Part shown: piece after piece, positions 42,696 through 50,764 of the stretch
Layout of the letters: each line of letters begins with the position of its first letter
Numbering within the stretch: the stretch's first letter is position 1
NCBI GenBank assembly: GCA_002448235.1
Contig: DIXF01000014.1
Coordinates: forward strand, 59,063-123,062
Direction: 5' to 3'
Length of the DNA: 64,000 bases
DNA from: Syntrophaceae bacterium UBA6087
Lineage (GTDB): Bacteria > Desulfobacterota > Desulfomonilia > UBA1062
Notes under the pieces: model-generated
What the model was told of the DNA's origin: nothing
Seen by the model: only the letters and a program-made list of their open reading frames with translations
Databases searched by the model: none
Translations under genes and position numbers: made by a program

Positions 42696-43043
42696 ATGGA
42701 CAGGCATCAGTGGGTGAAGGAGTTTGCGGGAGCTGTTACGGTGTGCGATCCCCACGGGGTTATCCTGGAGATGAACGACCGTTCTGCGCGGATGTTCGAG
42801 GAGCAGGGCGGCCGTGCACTGGTAGGTTCGAACCTGCTGGACTGCCATCCCGAGCCGGCACGGACAAAGCTGGAGCAGCTCATGGAGGCACGGCAGGCAA
42901 ACGTGTACACGGTCGAGAAGAAAGGCGTCAAAAAGCTTATCTATCAAACGCCCTGGTATAGTTCCGGCAGATACGGCGGCTTCGTAGAGATCGTTCTGGA
43001 GCTTCCTTCGGAGATGCCCCACTTTATCCGGAGGGGCTCTTAG
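42696..43043 (+). CDS. Single PAS-domain protein
   Basis: A 115-residue protein made of one PAS fold: FAGAVTVCDPHGVILEMNDRSA, MFEEQGG and LVGSNLLDCHPEPA. It has no output domain, so it would act by binding a ligand or a partner. It stands between rmuC and the convergent PAS sensor gene, which ends ten bases away. Confidence 0.75.
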   Translation: MDRHQWVKEFAGAVTVCDPHGVILEMNDRSARMFEEQGGRALVGSNLLDCHPEPARTKLEQLMEARQANVYTVEKKGVKKLIYQTPWYSSGRYGGFVEIVLELPSEMPHFIRRGS

Positions 43044-43053
43044 AGGTCGTGCT

Positions 43054-43890
43054 TTACTCGCAGTCCCGAGCGTTCACGGCGATTCTCGATACATGTCCCT
43101 GCATATCGCGGACGGGATACATCCGTATAGTGACGGGTACGTCCGAAGGCTGAACCAGAAACTGGAAAGGCTCGCCCGTGCCGATGACCTTTTCCATGGC
43201 GGACCGGATCTCTGCGGACACATCCTTGCGCATGTAATCCAGGATATTCGCACCGAGGAGCTCGCGAGCGCCTTTGCCGAACCTTTTTGCCGCGGGTTCG
43301 TTGATCGCGATAACGTTGCCCTCGGCATCCAGGAGAAGGGAGGTGTCGCTGCTTGCGTCAAGAAGGGCTTTTGCGGTTTCCTGCCCTTCTCTGATGGCTT
43401 TTTCCCGCTCGATGCGGTCGGAAACATCCCGTGCAACGGAGACCAGCTCCACCACCTTACCGTTCCGCTTGAAAGGGATGCGGCTCACCTCGCCGAACCT
43501 GACCTCTCCGTCCTTGGTGAAGAATCTCTGGATCGTGTAGTTGATGACCCTTCCGGTCAGCGCGCTCAACGCGTCGTCGAGTGCGTCGTTCAGATCTGCG
43601 GGATGGAGGATGCCGAGGTCATAGAAGTACTTGCCGACCAGGTCTTCGGGCTTGTACCCGAGGATTCTTTCAATATTGTCCGAGATGCCCAAGATCTTCA
43701 GGTTGACATCATAGGAGAACATTACATCGTTGGTAAGCGAGAAGTGGAGGCGGTATTTCTCCTCTTCCATGCGCAGCGTCTCCACGTTTTTTTTCAGCCC
43801 GGAGACCTGGCTTTTCAGTTCGCTTATCATCCGGTGCGCTTCGGTGAGCTCTTCAACAAGCTGCTCCCGCGACATATTGCCGTATTTCAT
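43054..43890 (-). CDS. Tandem PAS sensor without output domain
   Basis: The 278-residue protein begins with a coiled coil (about 5-45), then a PAS/PAC unit (about 47-165; NIERILGYKPEDLVGKYFYD, ending ARDVSDR) and a second PAS (about 175-275; LLDASSDTSLLLDAEGNV). No kinase, GGDEF or other effector domain follows. It may signal by protein contact. GGGAGG precedes the ATG. It ends ten bases from the single-PAS gene on the other strand. Confidence 0.82.
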   Translation of the reverse strand: MKYGNMSREQLVEELTEAHRMISELKSQVSGLKKNVETLRMEEEKYRLHFSLTNDVMFSYDVNLKILGISDNIERILGYKPEDLVGKYFYDLGILHPADLNDALDDALSALTGRVINYTIQRFFTKDGEVRFGEVSRIPFKRNGKVVELVSVARDVSDRIEREKAIREGQETAKALLDASSDTSLLLDAEGNVIAINEPAAKRFGKGARELLGANILDYMRKDVSAEIRSAMEKVIGTGEPFQFLVQPSDVPVTIRMYPVRDMQGHVSRIAVNARDCE

Positions 43891-44026
43891 ACTGTAAGCC
43901 TCCCAATAAATGGATCAATATGGTAAGTATTCTATCACAGGCACCATAGCATGACCTGGGCAAGAAATGGAAGGCTGGATAGTACCGTGCACCCGTGGCT
44001 GCATCGACATGAGAGGAGAGGGATTC

Positions 44027-44542
44027 ATGGATAAGGTCTTTACAAAGCAGAACATACTGTTCGGGTTTCTCCTGGTAGCGTTCATCATCGTTTTCGAGGT
44101 CATTCTGGCAAGGTTCGAACTCCCTGCATGGCCGGCCTTCATGGTGATGATTTTCTTCTTCGTCGCGCATGAGGACGTCAAACTTGCACCCAACATCCTC
44201 ATCGGCGGCCTTGCCGGAATAATCTGCGTACTGCTCGTCGGGGAGTTCATCGGCGCATTCGGTGCGGCCATCGGCGGAGAAGCCGCCAAGCTCGCCTTCA
44301 TCGGGCTGTTCGTGTATGCCATTGTCCTGTTCAAGGATGCCATCCCCTATGTTTTCAACAGCTATGCCTTCATGTTTTTTCTCGTGTCGGCGCTCGCCAT
44401 GCATGGGCCGAATCCGAACCCTTATATCTGGATGGGGGTAGAGCTTTTCGTGGGAGGATTCTTAATTGCCGCTGTCCTGGGGATCGGCAGGATCGTCGCT
44501 GCAGTGCTCAAGGAAGACGGCGCTCATAGGGCGAGCCGTTGA
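44027..44542 (+). CDS. Integral membrane protein
   Basis: A 171-residue protein with about five transmembrane helices (such as ILFGFLLVAFIIVFEVILAR and APNILIGGLAGIICVLLVGE). GAGGAGAG precedes ATG 44027. It could be a DUF1097-like membrane protein but I am not sure. The YdcF-type gene follows after 25 bases, likely the same transcript. Confidence 0.7.
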   Translation: MDKVFTKQNILFGFLLVAFIIVFEVILARFELPAWPAFMVMIFFFVAHEDVKLAPNILIGGLAGIICVLLVGEFIGAFGAAIGGEAAKLAFIGLFVYAIVLFKDAIPYVFNSYAFMFFLVSALAMHGPNPNPYIWMGVELFVGGFLIAAVLGIGRIVAAVLKEDGAHRASR

Positions 44543-44567
44543 GGGGCAGGGGGAGCCCGGTGAGAAC

Positions 44568-45335
44568 ATGTTCATAGTGAAAAAGATCGTCACGCAGTTT
44601 TTCATGCCCATACCGTTTGTGCTGCAGCTGCTCATCATCGGCACGGCCCTGCTCTGGTTCACCAGGCGGCAGGTGGCAGCAAAGATAGTCCTCACGACGG
44701 CAACCATCCTGCTGTTCGGCATGGGTTTCGGCTTTCTGTCCGATCATGCTCTATATAAACTGGAAAACACCTATCCTCCGCTCGACATAGAGGCCGCGCA
44801 GCAGGCCGGCATTCGGTGGGTTGTCGTTCTGGCCGGGGGGCATTCTTCGGATGCGGGGCTGCCCGTTACCAGCCAGCTTATGCCCGAAACCCAGGTGCGG
44901 CTGAACGAAGGGATCCGCATCTATCGGCAACTCAACGGCGCCAAGCTGCTCCTGTCCGGGGGCAAGGTCTTCGATCCGAAATCGAGCGCCGAGCTCATGG
45001 CGGGGCTCGCCCGGGAGCTCGGGGTCAAGCCGGGCGATATAGTCCTGGAAGACACATCAAAGGACACGGACGACGAGGCAAGGCTCATCAAACCCATGCT
45101 CGGCGATCAGCGGTTCATCCTGGTGACCTCCGCCTCCCATATGCCGCGCTCGATGGCGCTCTTCACGGCCCGGGGCATGCAGCCCGTTCCTGCGCCGGTA
45201 TGCCATTACTTTCATCGAGAAGATACGATAACGCCCGGCGATTTCTTCCCCAGGCTGGACAAGATCCGCAACTGCCAGATCGTGATCCATGAGACCCTTG
45301 GGCTTCTGGCCGCCGAGATCAAGGAAGCGTTTTAA
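44568..45335 (+). CDS. YdcF/ElyC/SanA-type (DUF218) protein
   Basis: The 255-residue protein has two N-terminal membrane helices and then the DUF218 domain: VVVLAGGHSSDAG, RLNEGIRIYRQLNGAKLLLSGG, EDTSKDTDDEARLIKPML and LVTSASHMPRSMALF. ElyC/SanA proteins take part in envelope polysaccharide or peptidoglycan metabolism. I chose ATG 44568 over an upstream GTG/ATG because the latter overlaps the preceding gene. Confidence 0.85.
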   Translation: MFIVKKIVTQFFMPIPFVLQLLIIGTALLWFTRRQVAAKIVLTTATILLFGMGFGFLSDHALYKLENTYPPLDIEAAQQAGIRWVVVLAGGHSSDAGLPVTSQLMPETQVRLNEGIRIYRQLNGAKLLLSGGKVFDPKSSAELMAGLARELGVKPGDIVLEDTSKDTDDEARLIKPMLGDQRFILVTSASHMPRSMALFTARGMQPVPAPVCHYFHREDTITPGDFFPRLDKIRNCQIVIHETLGLLAAEIKEAF

Positions 45336-45434
45336 GGATCGATTCCGAAACGGATGATTTCATATGCAGCCTCGCTCGCAACGACCGTTGAGAGCGAGGC
45401 TTTGTCCGTCGAGGCTTTTGAATACCGGCAGTAA

Positions 45435-46202
45435 TCAGCCAGCTGCCCGCAAGCCCTCGAACATCTCCAACCCCGAGTTGCGTGAGCGGGAGGCATCGGT
45501 AAAATCCTCCACGGCCATGTCATACTGATCCTCCATATGGCTCCTGAGAACCTGGAGAGACCTGTTTTCAAGCTGGCGGATGCGTTCCTTTGTGAGGTTG
45601 AGCTTCACGGCGACCTGAGCGAGAGAAGGCCTGGGGTCTTCAAAAAATCTTCTCTGCAGGATGTATTTTTCCCTGCTCGTCAGCAGGCTGCTGTCCGAAG
45701 ACAGGACCCGGGAAAGCAGCGTTTGCTTCTGCTTGGTAAAGTATGCTTCTTCCTGATCCGCTTCTTCATCGGGGAGGTGGTCGACGAAGCTCTCGTCGGA
45801 ATTGTCGGACAGTACGGAATCAAGGGCAAAGAGGCTCGAAGTAAATCCAAGGGTGCCCCTTGAGCTCTTGTAGATGAAATTCCTGACATAGGCCTGGACC
45901 CACCATACTGCATAACTGAAGAATTTCAGGCCGCGGTCGGGGTCGAACATGGTCAGGGCTTTGACAAGGCCCATGTTTCCTTCCTGAACTATTTCCAGGG
46001 GATTATGGCCGTGGTAGAAGTACTTTCGGCATATCGTCAGCGACAGGCGCAGGTTTGCATGTATGATGGCCTGCCCGGCTTCCGAATTGCCGTTTTTATA
46101 CTGTCTGGCGAGCTCGAGCTCTCTTTCAAGGGTGAGAGGCTCATACTCATTGACCTTTTTTGAATACAGTGCAAGCTCATAGGGATGGCTTTTTTTCCTC
46201 AT
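45435..46202 (-). CDS. RpoH-like sigma factor with shortened middle
   Basis: The 255-residue protein has sigma-70 region 1.2/2.1 (LTLERELELARQYKNG), region 2.3-2.4 (GLKFFSYAVWWVQAYVRNFI) and region 4 with HTH (SLAQVAVKLNLTKERIRQLENRSLQVLRSHM). It is closest in layout to RpoH, but after region 2.4 the RpoH box (QRKLFFNLR-type) and most of region 3 are missing. Two adjoining palindromes lie 135-170 bases upstream, suggesting control by the neighbouring FixL/FixJ system. It is the last gene of a minus-strand regulatory cluster. Confidence 0.85.
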   Translation of the reverse strand: MRKKSHPYELALYSKKVNEYEPLTLERELELARQYKNGNSEAGQAIIHANLRLSLTICRKYFYHGHNPLEIVQEGNMGLVKALTMFDPDRGLKFFSYAVWWVQAYVRNFIYKSSRGTLGFTSSLFALDSVLSDNSDESFVDHLPDEEADQEEAYFTKQKQTLLSRVLSSDSSLLTSREKYILQRRFFEDPRPSLAQVAVKLNLTKERIRQLENRSLQVLRSHMEDQYDMAVEDFTDASRSRNSGLEMFEGLRAAG

Positions 46203-46258
46203 ATCGTCTCTCCTTCATCTAAACACCGATACCTAAAACCCATGTACGACACGAATAT

Positions 46259-46296
46259 TCTCCCGCCCATCAACGGCTGACGGGCACATCGGGAGA
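46259..46296 (-). promoter_or_regulatory. Hairpin in the sigma-factor leader
   Basis: TCTCCCG pairs with CGGGAGA around a 24-base loop that can itself pair CCC/GGG. It lies 57-94 bases before the sigma-factor start on the minus strand, downstream of the tandem palindromes. It may affect translation of the leader mRNA; E. coli rpoH has a regulatory leader structure. Confidence 0.3.
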
Positions 46297-46338
46297 GGAC
46301 ATGCTGCATACTATAAAGGGAAGAGCGCATTCTTTAAA

Positions 46339-46354
46339 TTGGACCTTGGTCCAT
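46339..46354. promoter_or_regulatory. Candidate operator 1, upstream of the sigma factor
   Basis: TTGGACCTTGGTCCAT, a near-perfect palindrome with half-sites TTGGACC/GGTCCAW around TT. It directly abuts operator 2 with a 15-base period. The same left part (AATTGGACCTTGGT) occurs at 46923-46936. Confidence 0.55.
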
Positions 46355-46369
46355 TGGACTTTAGTCCAA
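46354..46369. promoter_or_regulatory. Candidate operator 2, upstream of the sigma factor
   Basis: TTGGACTTTAGTCCAA, a perfect palindrome TTGGACT-TT-AGTCCAA sharing one base with operator 1. The tandem fits binding of two dimers of a NarL/FixJ-type regulator, such as the one at 46952-47566. Confidence 0.55.
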
Positions 46370-46399
46370 TAGTTAGGGATGACAGGGCTTTTAAGGTGC

Positions 46400-46783
46400 T
46401 TATGGGGTGATGGAGTCGATAACGGCGAGGAGGTCGTTTTCTTCAAAGGGCTTCTGCAGAAAAGCGACCCTTTCATAGGGAAGGCTTCCGGCCCGCGAAA
46501 GCTCCTCATCATGGGCCGAGATCAGGACTACGGGTATGGTGCGGCCCGATTGCCGCAACGTCTTCAGGAGATCTGTTCCGCTCATTCCCGGGAGCTGCAG
46601 GTCGAGGATCAGAAGGGCATTCTCCCCCAACGGAGAAGAGCTCATCAAATCCTCTGCACTCGAAAAAGTTTGGACGTTCACGTATCCGGCGGATTTCATG
46701 AGACGGGCCAGCGCCCGGCAGAGGGAGCGGTCGTCATCGACGATGCAGATGCTGAGCTCTTTTCTTTTCACTATGCGCTCCAC
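46400..46783 (-). CDS. Receiver-only response regulator
   Basis: A 127-residue protein consisting of one REC domain: acidic DDD (about 16-18), phospho-acceptor Asp in LLILDLQLPGMSG (about 61), the Ser in LISAHD and the Lys in AFLQKPFEEND. There is no output domain. It starts with GTG. It lies 168 bases after fixJ-like and before the sigma factor gene on the same strand, and an operator-like sequence sits upstream at 46925. It may act as a phosphate sink or bind another regulator. Confidence 0.85.
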   Translation of the reverse strand: MERIVKRKELSICIVDDDRSLCRALARLMKSAGYVNVQTFSSAEDLMSSSPLGENALLILDLQLPGMSGTDLLKTLRQSGRTIPVVLISAHDEELSRAGSLPYERVAFLQKPFEENDLLAVIDSITP

Positions 46784-46924
46784 CGGGTATTGACGGATTG
46801 AACGAGTTTCCCTCCGTCAGTCCCTGAAAAGGTCATCCCCGGAAGTACCCTGCACGGTACAGGGGGCGGGACAAAGACCTGGATAATCTATTTTATTAGA
46901 TACTGCAGGGGAGAGAAAAAACAA

Positions 46925-46940
46925 TTGGACCTTGGTAGTA
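46925..46940. promoter_or_regulatory. Candidate operator 3, upstream of the receiver gene
   Basis: TTGGACCTTGGTAGTA: the first 12 bases equal operator 1, while the right half is degenerate. It lies about 140 bases before the receiver-only gene start and just after the fixJ-like stop. Confidence 0.45.
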
Positions 46941-46951
46941 TGCTTAGCCTG

Positions 46952-47566
46952 TCATTTCAGCTTTTCGGCCATGCGCACCAGATCGGCCAGAGACCCTGCC
47001 TGCATTTTTTCCATCACCCGCCCCCGGTGCACTTTGATGGTTTTTTCCGAAGTCCCCAGCTCGGCAGCGACCTGCTTGTTGAGCATCCCTGCCACCACAT
47101 GGGCAAAGACTTCCTGCTCCCGGGGGGTCAGCGTCGCGAACCGCTGCCGGAGTTTCGCCGTCTCAACCTGCAGGCCCATATTCTGTTTGGATTTTTCCAG
47201 GGCTTTCGAGATGGCCTGGATCAGGTCATGGTCTTCGAATGGTTTTTCCAGGAAATCGACTGCGCCGGACTTCATGGCCCGGACGCTCATGGGGACAGTG
47301 CCGTGGCCGGTGATGAACACGATGGGAAAGGACAGGCCTTTTCTTGAGAGCTCCTCCTGGAGGTCCATCCCGCTCATTCCCGGCATCTTCACATCGAGAA
47401 CCAGGCATCCGATCGTTTCGGGCTCGACGGCGCAGTCCAGGAATTCGCCGGCAGAGGAAAAGGTGCGGGTCCTGAACCCGACGGCTCGCAGCAGCCGGTC
47501 GGTGGCGGACCTCAACGATTGGTCGTCATCGATGATCAATACTTCGGGATCGATCTCTTTCTTCAC
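46952..47566 (-). CDS. FixJ-like response regulator
   Basis: The 204-residue protein has an N-terminal receiver ([10 protein letters not shown], phospho-acceptor in [13 protein letters not shown] near 58, [14 protein letters not shown]) and a C-terminal LuxR-type HTH (about 140-204; [36 protein letters not shown]). This is the FixJ/StyR layout. It uses a GTG start that overlaps the kinase stop by four bases, so the pair is translationally coupled. It is the best candidate to bind the TTGGAC palindromes nearby. Confidence 0.92.
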   Translation of the reverse strand: MKKEIDPEVLIIDDDQSLRSATDRLLRAVGFRTRTFSSAGEFLDCAVEPETIGCLVLDVKMPGMSGMDLQEELSRKGLSFPIVFITGHGTVPMSVRAMKSGAVDFLEKPFEDHDLIQAISKALEKSKQNMGLQVETAKLRQRFATLTPREQEVFAHVVAGMLNKQVAAELGTSEKTIKVHRGRVMEKMQAGSLADLVRMAEKLK

Positions 47567-49059
47567 ATCGTTTCTCCCTGAGACTTACCCGGCAGGCTGA
47601 AGGTAAACTCGGCCCCGAGGCCGGGATTCGATACGGCCGTGAGCTTCCCCCCGTGGGCTTCGATGATGGATCTGCTGATGGAAAGCCCCAGTCCCAGCCC
47701 CTGGGTCTTTGTCGTATAGAACGGTTCGAACAGAAGGGGCAGGGAGCTCTCATCGATGCCTTTGCCGGTATCCTTGACGGACACGGCTACATTCCCCTCG
47801 CTGTCCGTCATGCTCTGAACAATGACCGTATGCGGCCCGCCATCGCTATCGGCTGCCGCTTCAAGGGCGTTGACGAGGAGGTTGATCACCACCTGTCCGA
47901 TCTGAATCCTGTCGGCTGTCACCCGGGGCAGGTCGGCCTGGAGGTCTATCCGGACGGGGATACCTTTGGATGCGGAGTCCTGTCCGATAATCCTTGCGGA
48001 TTCCTGAACGATTTCGTTTATGTCTGCTTCCTCCTGCGTCGGGCTTTCTTTTCTGATCAGCGATCTCACCCGCCGGATAACCTCCCGGGCCCGTTTGTCG
48101 TCGCTGATGATATCGTCGAGCGTGTCCCGGAGCTCCTGTATATCCGGTGCGTCCCGGTCGATAAGATGCCGCGCAGCCTGTGCATTGGCGAGAATCGCGG
48201 CCAGCGGCTGGTTGATCTCATGGGCGAGCGCAGCCGTAAGCTCTCCGATGGTGGCCACCCTGGACACATGGGCCAGCGACCGGGTGAGCTTGTAATGCTC
48301 TTCCTCAGCCTGCTTCCGCCTGGTGATGTCCTGCACGATGCCGATGCCGCGCACCGGCGTCCCGTCATCCGAGAAGTCCACCTCGGCCCTTTCCCGTACC
48401 CACTTGATGCCTCCGTTCACGACAATACGGTGTTCGATGTCGTATGGCTGCTTTCGCATGGCTGAGTCCCAGCTTTTTTTGACATATTCCCGGTCATCGG
48501 GGTGGATGGTATTCAGGAAATCCTCATAGCTCAAAGACGTCCCGGCAGACAGTCCGAAGATCTCATAGACGAAGTCGGACCAGAAGAGCTCGTTGCTCCG
48601 GATATCCAGATACCAGCTGCCGAGGATAGCCAACTCCTGGGCCCTTTTCAGATGCGCCTCGCTGACTGACAGAGCTTCCTGGGCCTCCTGCCTCCTGTCG
48701 ATTTCCGCTTCGAGCTCTGCGGTGCGTTCCTGTACGATCTGCTCCAGGTTTCTGCGGTAGGAGTGAAGCTCTGTCTCATTTTTTTTGCGGTAGCGGATCT
48801 CAGACTCGCGCAAGCCCTGCTCGACCTTTTTTCTCTGCCGTATGTTCAGGAGGAGAAACACGATGAGCAGAGCCTCCATGAAAAAGAAAAAGCCGGCCCC
48901 GATGACCCACCAGGGGTGCCTGACCCATGCCGCATCTGCCGTAGCGTCTGAAGCCCCAGCGTGATCGGGGAGCAGGACTGCAAGGAGCAGGAAGATGCAC
49001 AGCGCGCATACGCACACTCCTGTGTCCATAACAATCGAGCCCTTACGAGGCAGGTACAT
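47563..49059 (-). CDS. FixL-like sensor histidine kinase
   Basis: The 498-residue protein has an N-terminal signal/anchor, a second membrane helix (about 50-70), a coiled coil, one PAS/PAC domain (about 140-250; [18 protein letters not shown]), the HisKA H-box [13 protein letters not shown] (His near 284) and the HATPase with [16 protein letters not shown] and GLGLGLSIS. The HEINQPL H-box is typical of FixL-type kinases. No haem-binding His is evident in the PAS. AGGGGAG precedes the ATG. It overlaps the fixJ-like gene by four bases. Confidence 0.92.
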   Translation of the reverse strand: MYLPRKGSIVMDTGVCVCALCIFLLLAVLLPDHAGASDATADAAWVRHPWWVIGAGFFFFMEALLIVFLLLNIRQRKKVEQGLRESEIRYRKKNETELHSYRRNLEQIVQERTAELEAEIDRRQEAQEALSVSEAHLKRAQELAILGSWYLDIRSNELFWSDFVYEIFGLSAGTSLSYEDFLNTIHPDDREYVKKSWDSAMRKQPYDIEHRIVVNGGIKWVRERAEVDFSDDGTPVRGIGIVQDITRRKQAEEEHYKLTRSLAHVSRVATIGELTAALAHEINQPLAAILANAQAARHLIDRDAPDIQELRDTLDDIISDDKRAREVIRRVRSLIRKESPTQEEADINEIVQESARIIGQDSASKGIPVRIDLQADLPRVTADRIQIGQVVINLLVNALEAAADSDGGPHTVIVQSMTDSEGNVAVSVKDTGKGIDESSLPLLFEPFYTTKTQGLGLGLSISRSIIEAHGGKLTAVSNPGLGAEFTFSLPGKSQGETM

Positions 49060-49190
49060 CGTCTCCCCTTTCGCATGGATAAGATCAACTAGTTCTATTT
49101 AGTTCATAAAAATCGAAAAGAAAACAGAGGAAAAACACTATCGGTCTCCGATTGAAAACATGGCGAATGGAAGCGTTACTCTCTTGTGTC

Positions 49191-49493
49191 TTACCTATAG
49201 CAATTCAGGAGGTCCAGTGCCATGTGTACGGATAAGCCGATGCCGACAAGACGAGTTTTTGGAATAAAACAGAGGACAGCATAACAGATAATCGGAAACA
49301 TCCCGTGCAAAGGGTGAAAGCCTATGCTGCATCTGTTTGGATCAAAGATCGGGGTTGCAAGCAGATGATCGAGATCGACAAGCATCGTGACGATCAATGT
49401 CAGGTAAGAAATCCAGAGCTTTTCCCGGAAAAACAATAGCGCCAGGATGAAGGGGATCAGAAAATGTAAAGAAATGTGTATCAGTATGATAAT
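49191..49493 (-). CDS. DUF6122-like membrane protein without a standard start codon
   Basis: The frame from the stop at 49191 reads SIGFHPLHGMFPI, MLVDLDHLLATPIFDPNRC and, further upstream, HISLHFLIPFILALLFFREK, which fits the conserved N-terminus of DUF6122. The only standard start codon in frame (TTG, 49436) would cut off that conserved part. Between an in-frame stop at 49500-49502 and the conserved part there are only ATT, ATC, ATA and CTG codons. AGGGGG just upstream could be a ribosome binding site. Either a rare start codon is used or the gene has lost its start. Around 100 residues. Confidence 0.6.
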   Translation of the reverse strand: MIILIHISLHFLIPFILALLFFREKLWISYLTLIVTMLVDLDHLLATPIFDPNRCSIGFHPLHGMFPIICYAVLCFIPKTRLVGIGLSVHMALDLLNCYR

Positions 49494-49575
49494 GACCCCC
49501 TATGATCTGCAGCAGCGACGACCCGATGAGACAGACCGGACATGTTTCAGGGCTTTGGACCGGAGCGCCGTACAA

Positions 49576-50670
49576 TCATCGGGCAAGCTTTCTGCGGCGA
49601 AGGGCGCGCACGGTGATGGTGAGCAGGGTGATCGTCGTGATGGGGATCACGAAGTAAAGCATGGCGGCGTTGAACATGGGCAGGGCAACGCTTTTCGTTG
49701 CCGTCAGCACGAGGAATACGGTGTAGGCTATGTAATAGGCGAACAGCAACGCGCCTTCCCAGCGGGCTATGAGTTTGCCGGAAAAGAAGATCGGCAGGCA
49801 CGCCAGTGAGGCAGCGACCATTATCGGCATGTCGAATTTCATGGCCGCTGAGGAGACGGCGACCCCCGAGGGGGCAATGACGCCGGCCAGCCCGAGCACG
49901 CCCAGGGTGTTGAACAGGTTGCTGCCGACCACATTGCCCACGGCAATGTCGCGTTCGCCCCGGAGGCTTGCGATGACCGACGTGACTACCTCGGGCAGAG
50001 AAGTGCCTGCGGCGACGATGGTCAACCCGATGATCAGATCGCTGACTCCGAAGTAGTGCGCCATGGATACCGCGCCGTCGACGAGCCACTTGGAGCCTAA
50101 AATCAGCATCCCGAGACCGCCTGCCACCAGCCCGATATTCTTGAGCCAGTGCTTGGCGGTGCTGCTTTCCTGCCCGAACTCTACGGCAAATTCATCCTGT
50201 ACCGGCCGGCTTTCTTTCCGGCTGATGTATATAAGAAACGCGATGTATGCGACCAGCCCCAGGAACAGCATGGCGCCTTCTCCGCGGCTGATGAGTGCGT
50301 CTGCGGAGATGGGCAGGCAGAGCGCCGCAGCCGCGACCATCAGGGGCACATCGAGCCGTATGAGCTGCCGGGATACGATGAGCGGGGCGATCATGGCCGA
50401 CAGGCCGAGGATAAAGAGGATATTGAAGATGTTGCTTCCGATGACGTTTCCGATGACGATATTGGCCTGGTCGGAGACGGCAGCCTTGACGCTCACCGCC
50501 AACTCGGGCGAGCTTGTGCCGAAGGCAACGACCGTCAGCCCGATGATCAACGGCGAGATCCCGATAGCGGCGGCAAGTCGGGAAGATCCCCTCACCAGCG
50601 CCTCCGCACCCACAATAAGCAGAACAAGTCCGGCAGTAAAAAAGAAAATCACCATCTCGTATAAGTCCAT
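49576..50670 (-). CDS. Calcium/sodium antiporter (CaxA/YrbG family)
   Basis: The 364-residue protein has about ten membrane helices and the two alpha-repeats of the CaCA superfamily: GLTVVAFGTSSPELAVSV with GNVIGSNIFNILFILG in the first half, and GLTIVAAGTSLPEVVTSV with GNVVGSNLFNTLGVLG in the second. The conserved acidic residue and the GTS motif in each repeat form the ion site. It exchanges Ca for Na or H across the inner membrane. It is monocistronic. Confidence 0.93.
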   Translation of the reverse strand: MDLYEMVIFFFTAGLVLLIVGAEALVRGSSRLAAAIGISPLIIGLTVVAFGTSSPELAVSVKAAVSDQANIVIGNVIGSNIFNILFILGLSAMIAPLIVSRQLIRLDVPLMVAAAALCLPISADALISRGEGAMLFLGLVAYIAFLIYISRKESRPVQDEFAVEFGQESSTAKHWLKNIGLVAGGLGMLILGSKWLVDGAVSMAHYFGVSDLIIGLTIVAAGTSLPEVVTSVIASLRGERDIAVGNVVGSNLFNTLGVLGLAGVIAPSGVAVSSAAMKFDMPIMVAASLACLPIFFSGKLIARWEGALLFAYYIAYTVFLVLTATKSVALPMFNAAMLYFVIPITTITLLTITVRALRRRKLAR

Positions 50671-50764
50671 CCAGTATGTTGATCATGTCATAGTTGATTA
50701 TCTGCAAAGTAAAATCAAGCAGCAAATAACCGGATGTACCCGGTGCCTTTTTAGGTATGCACCG

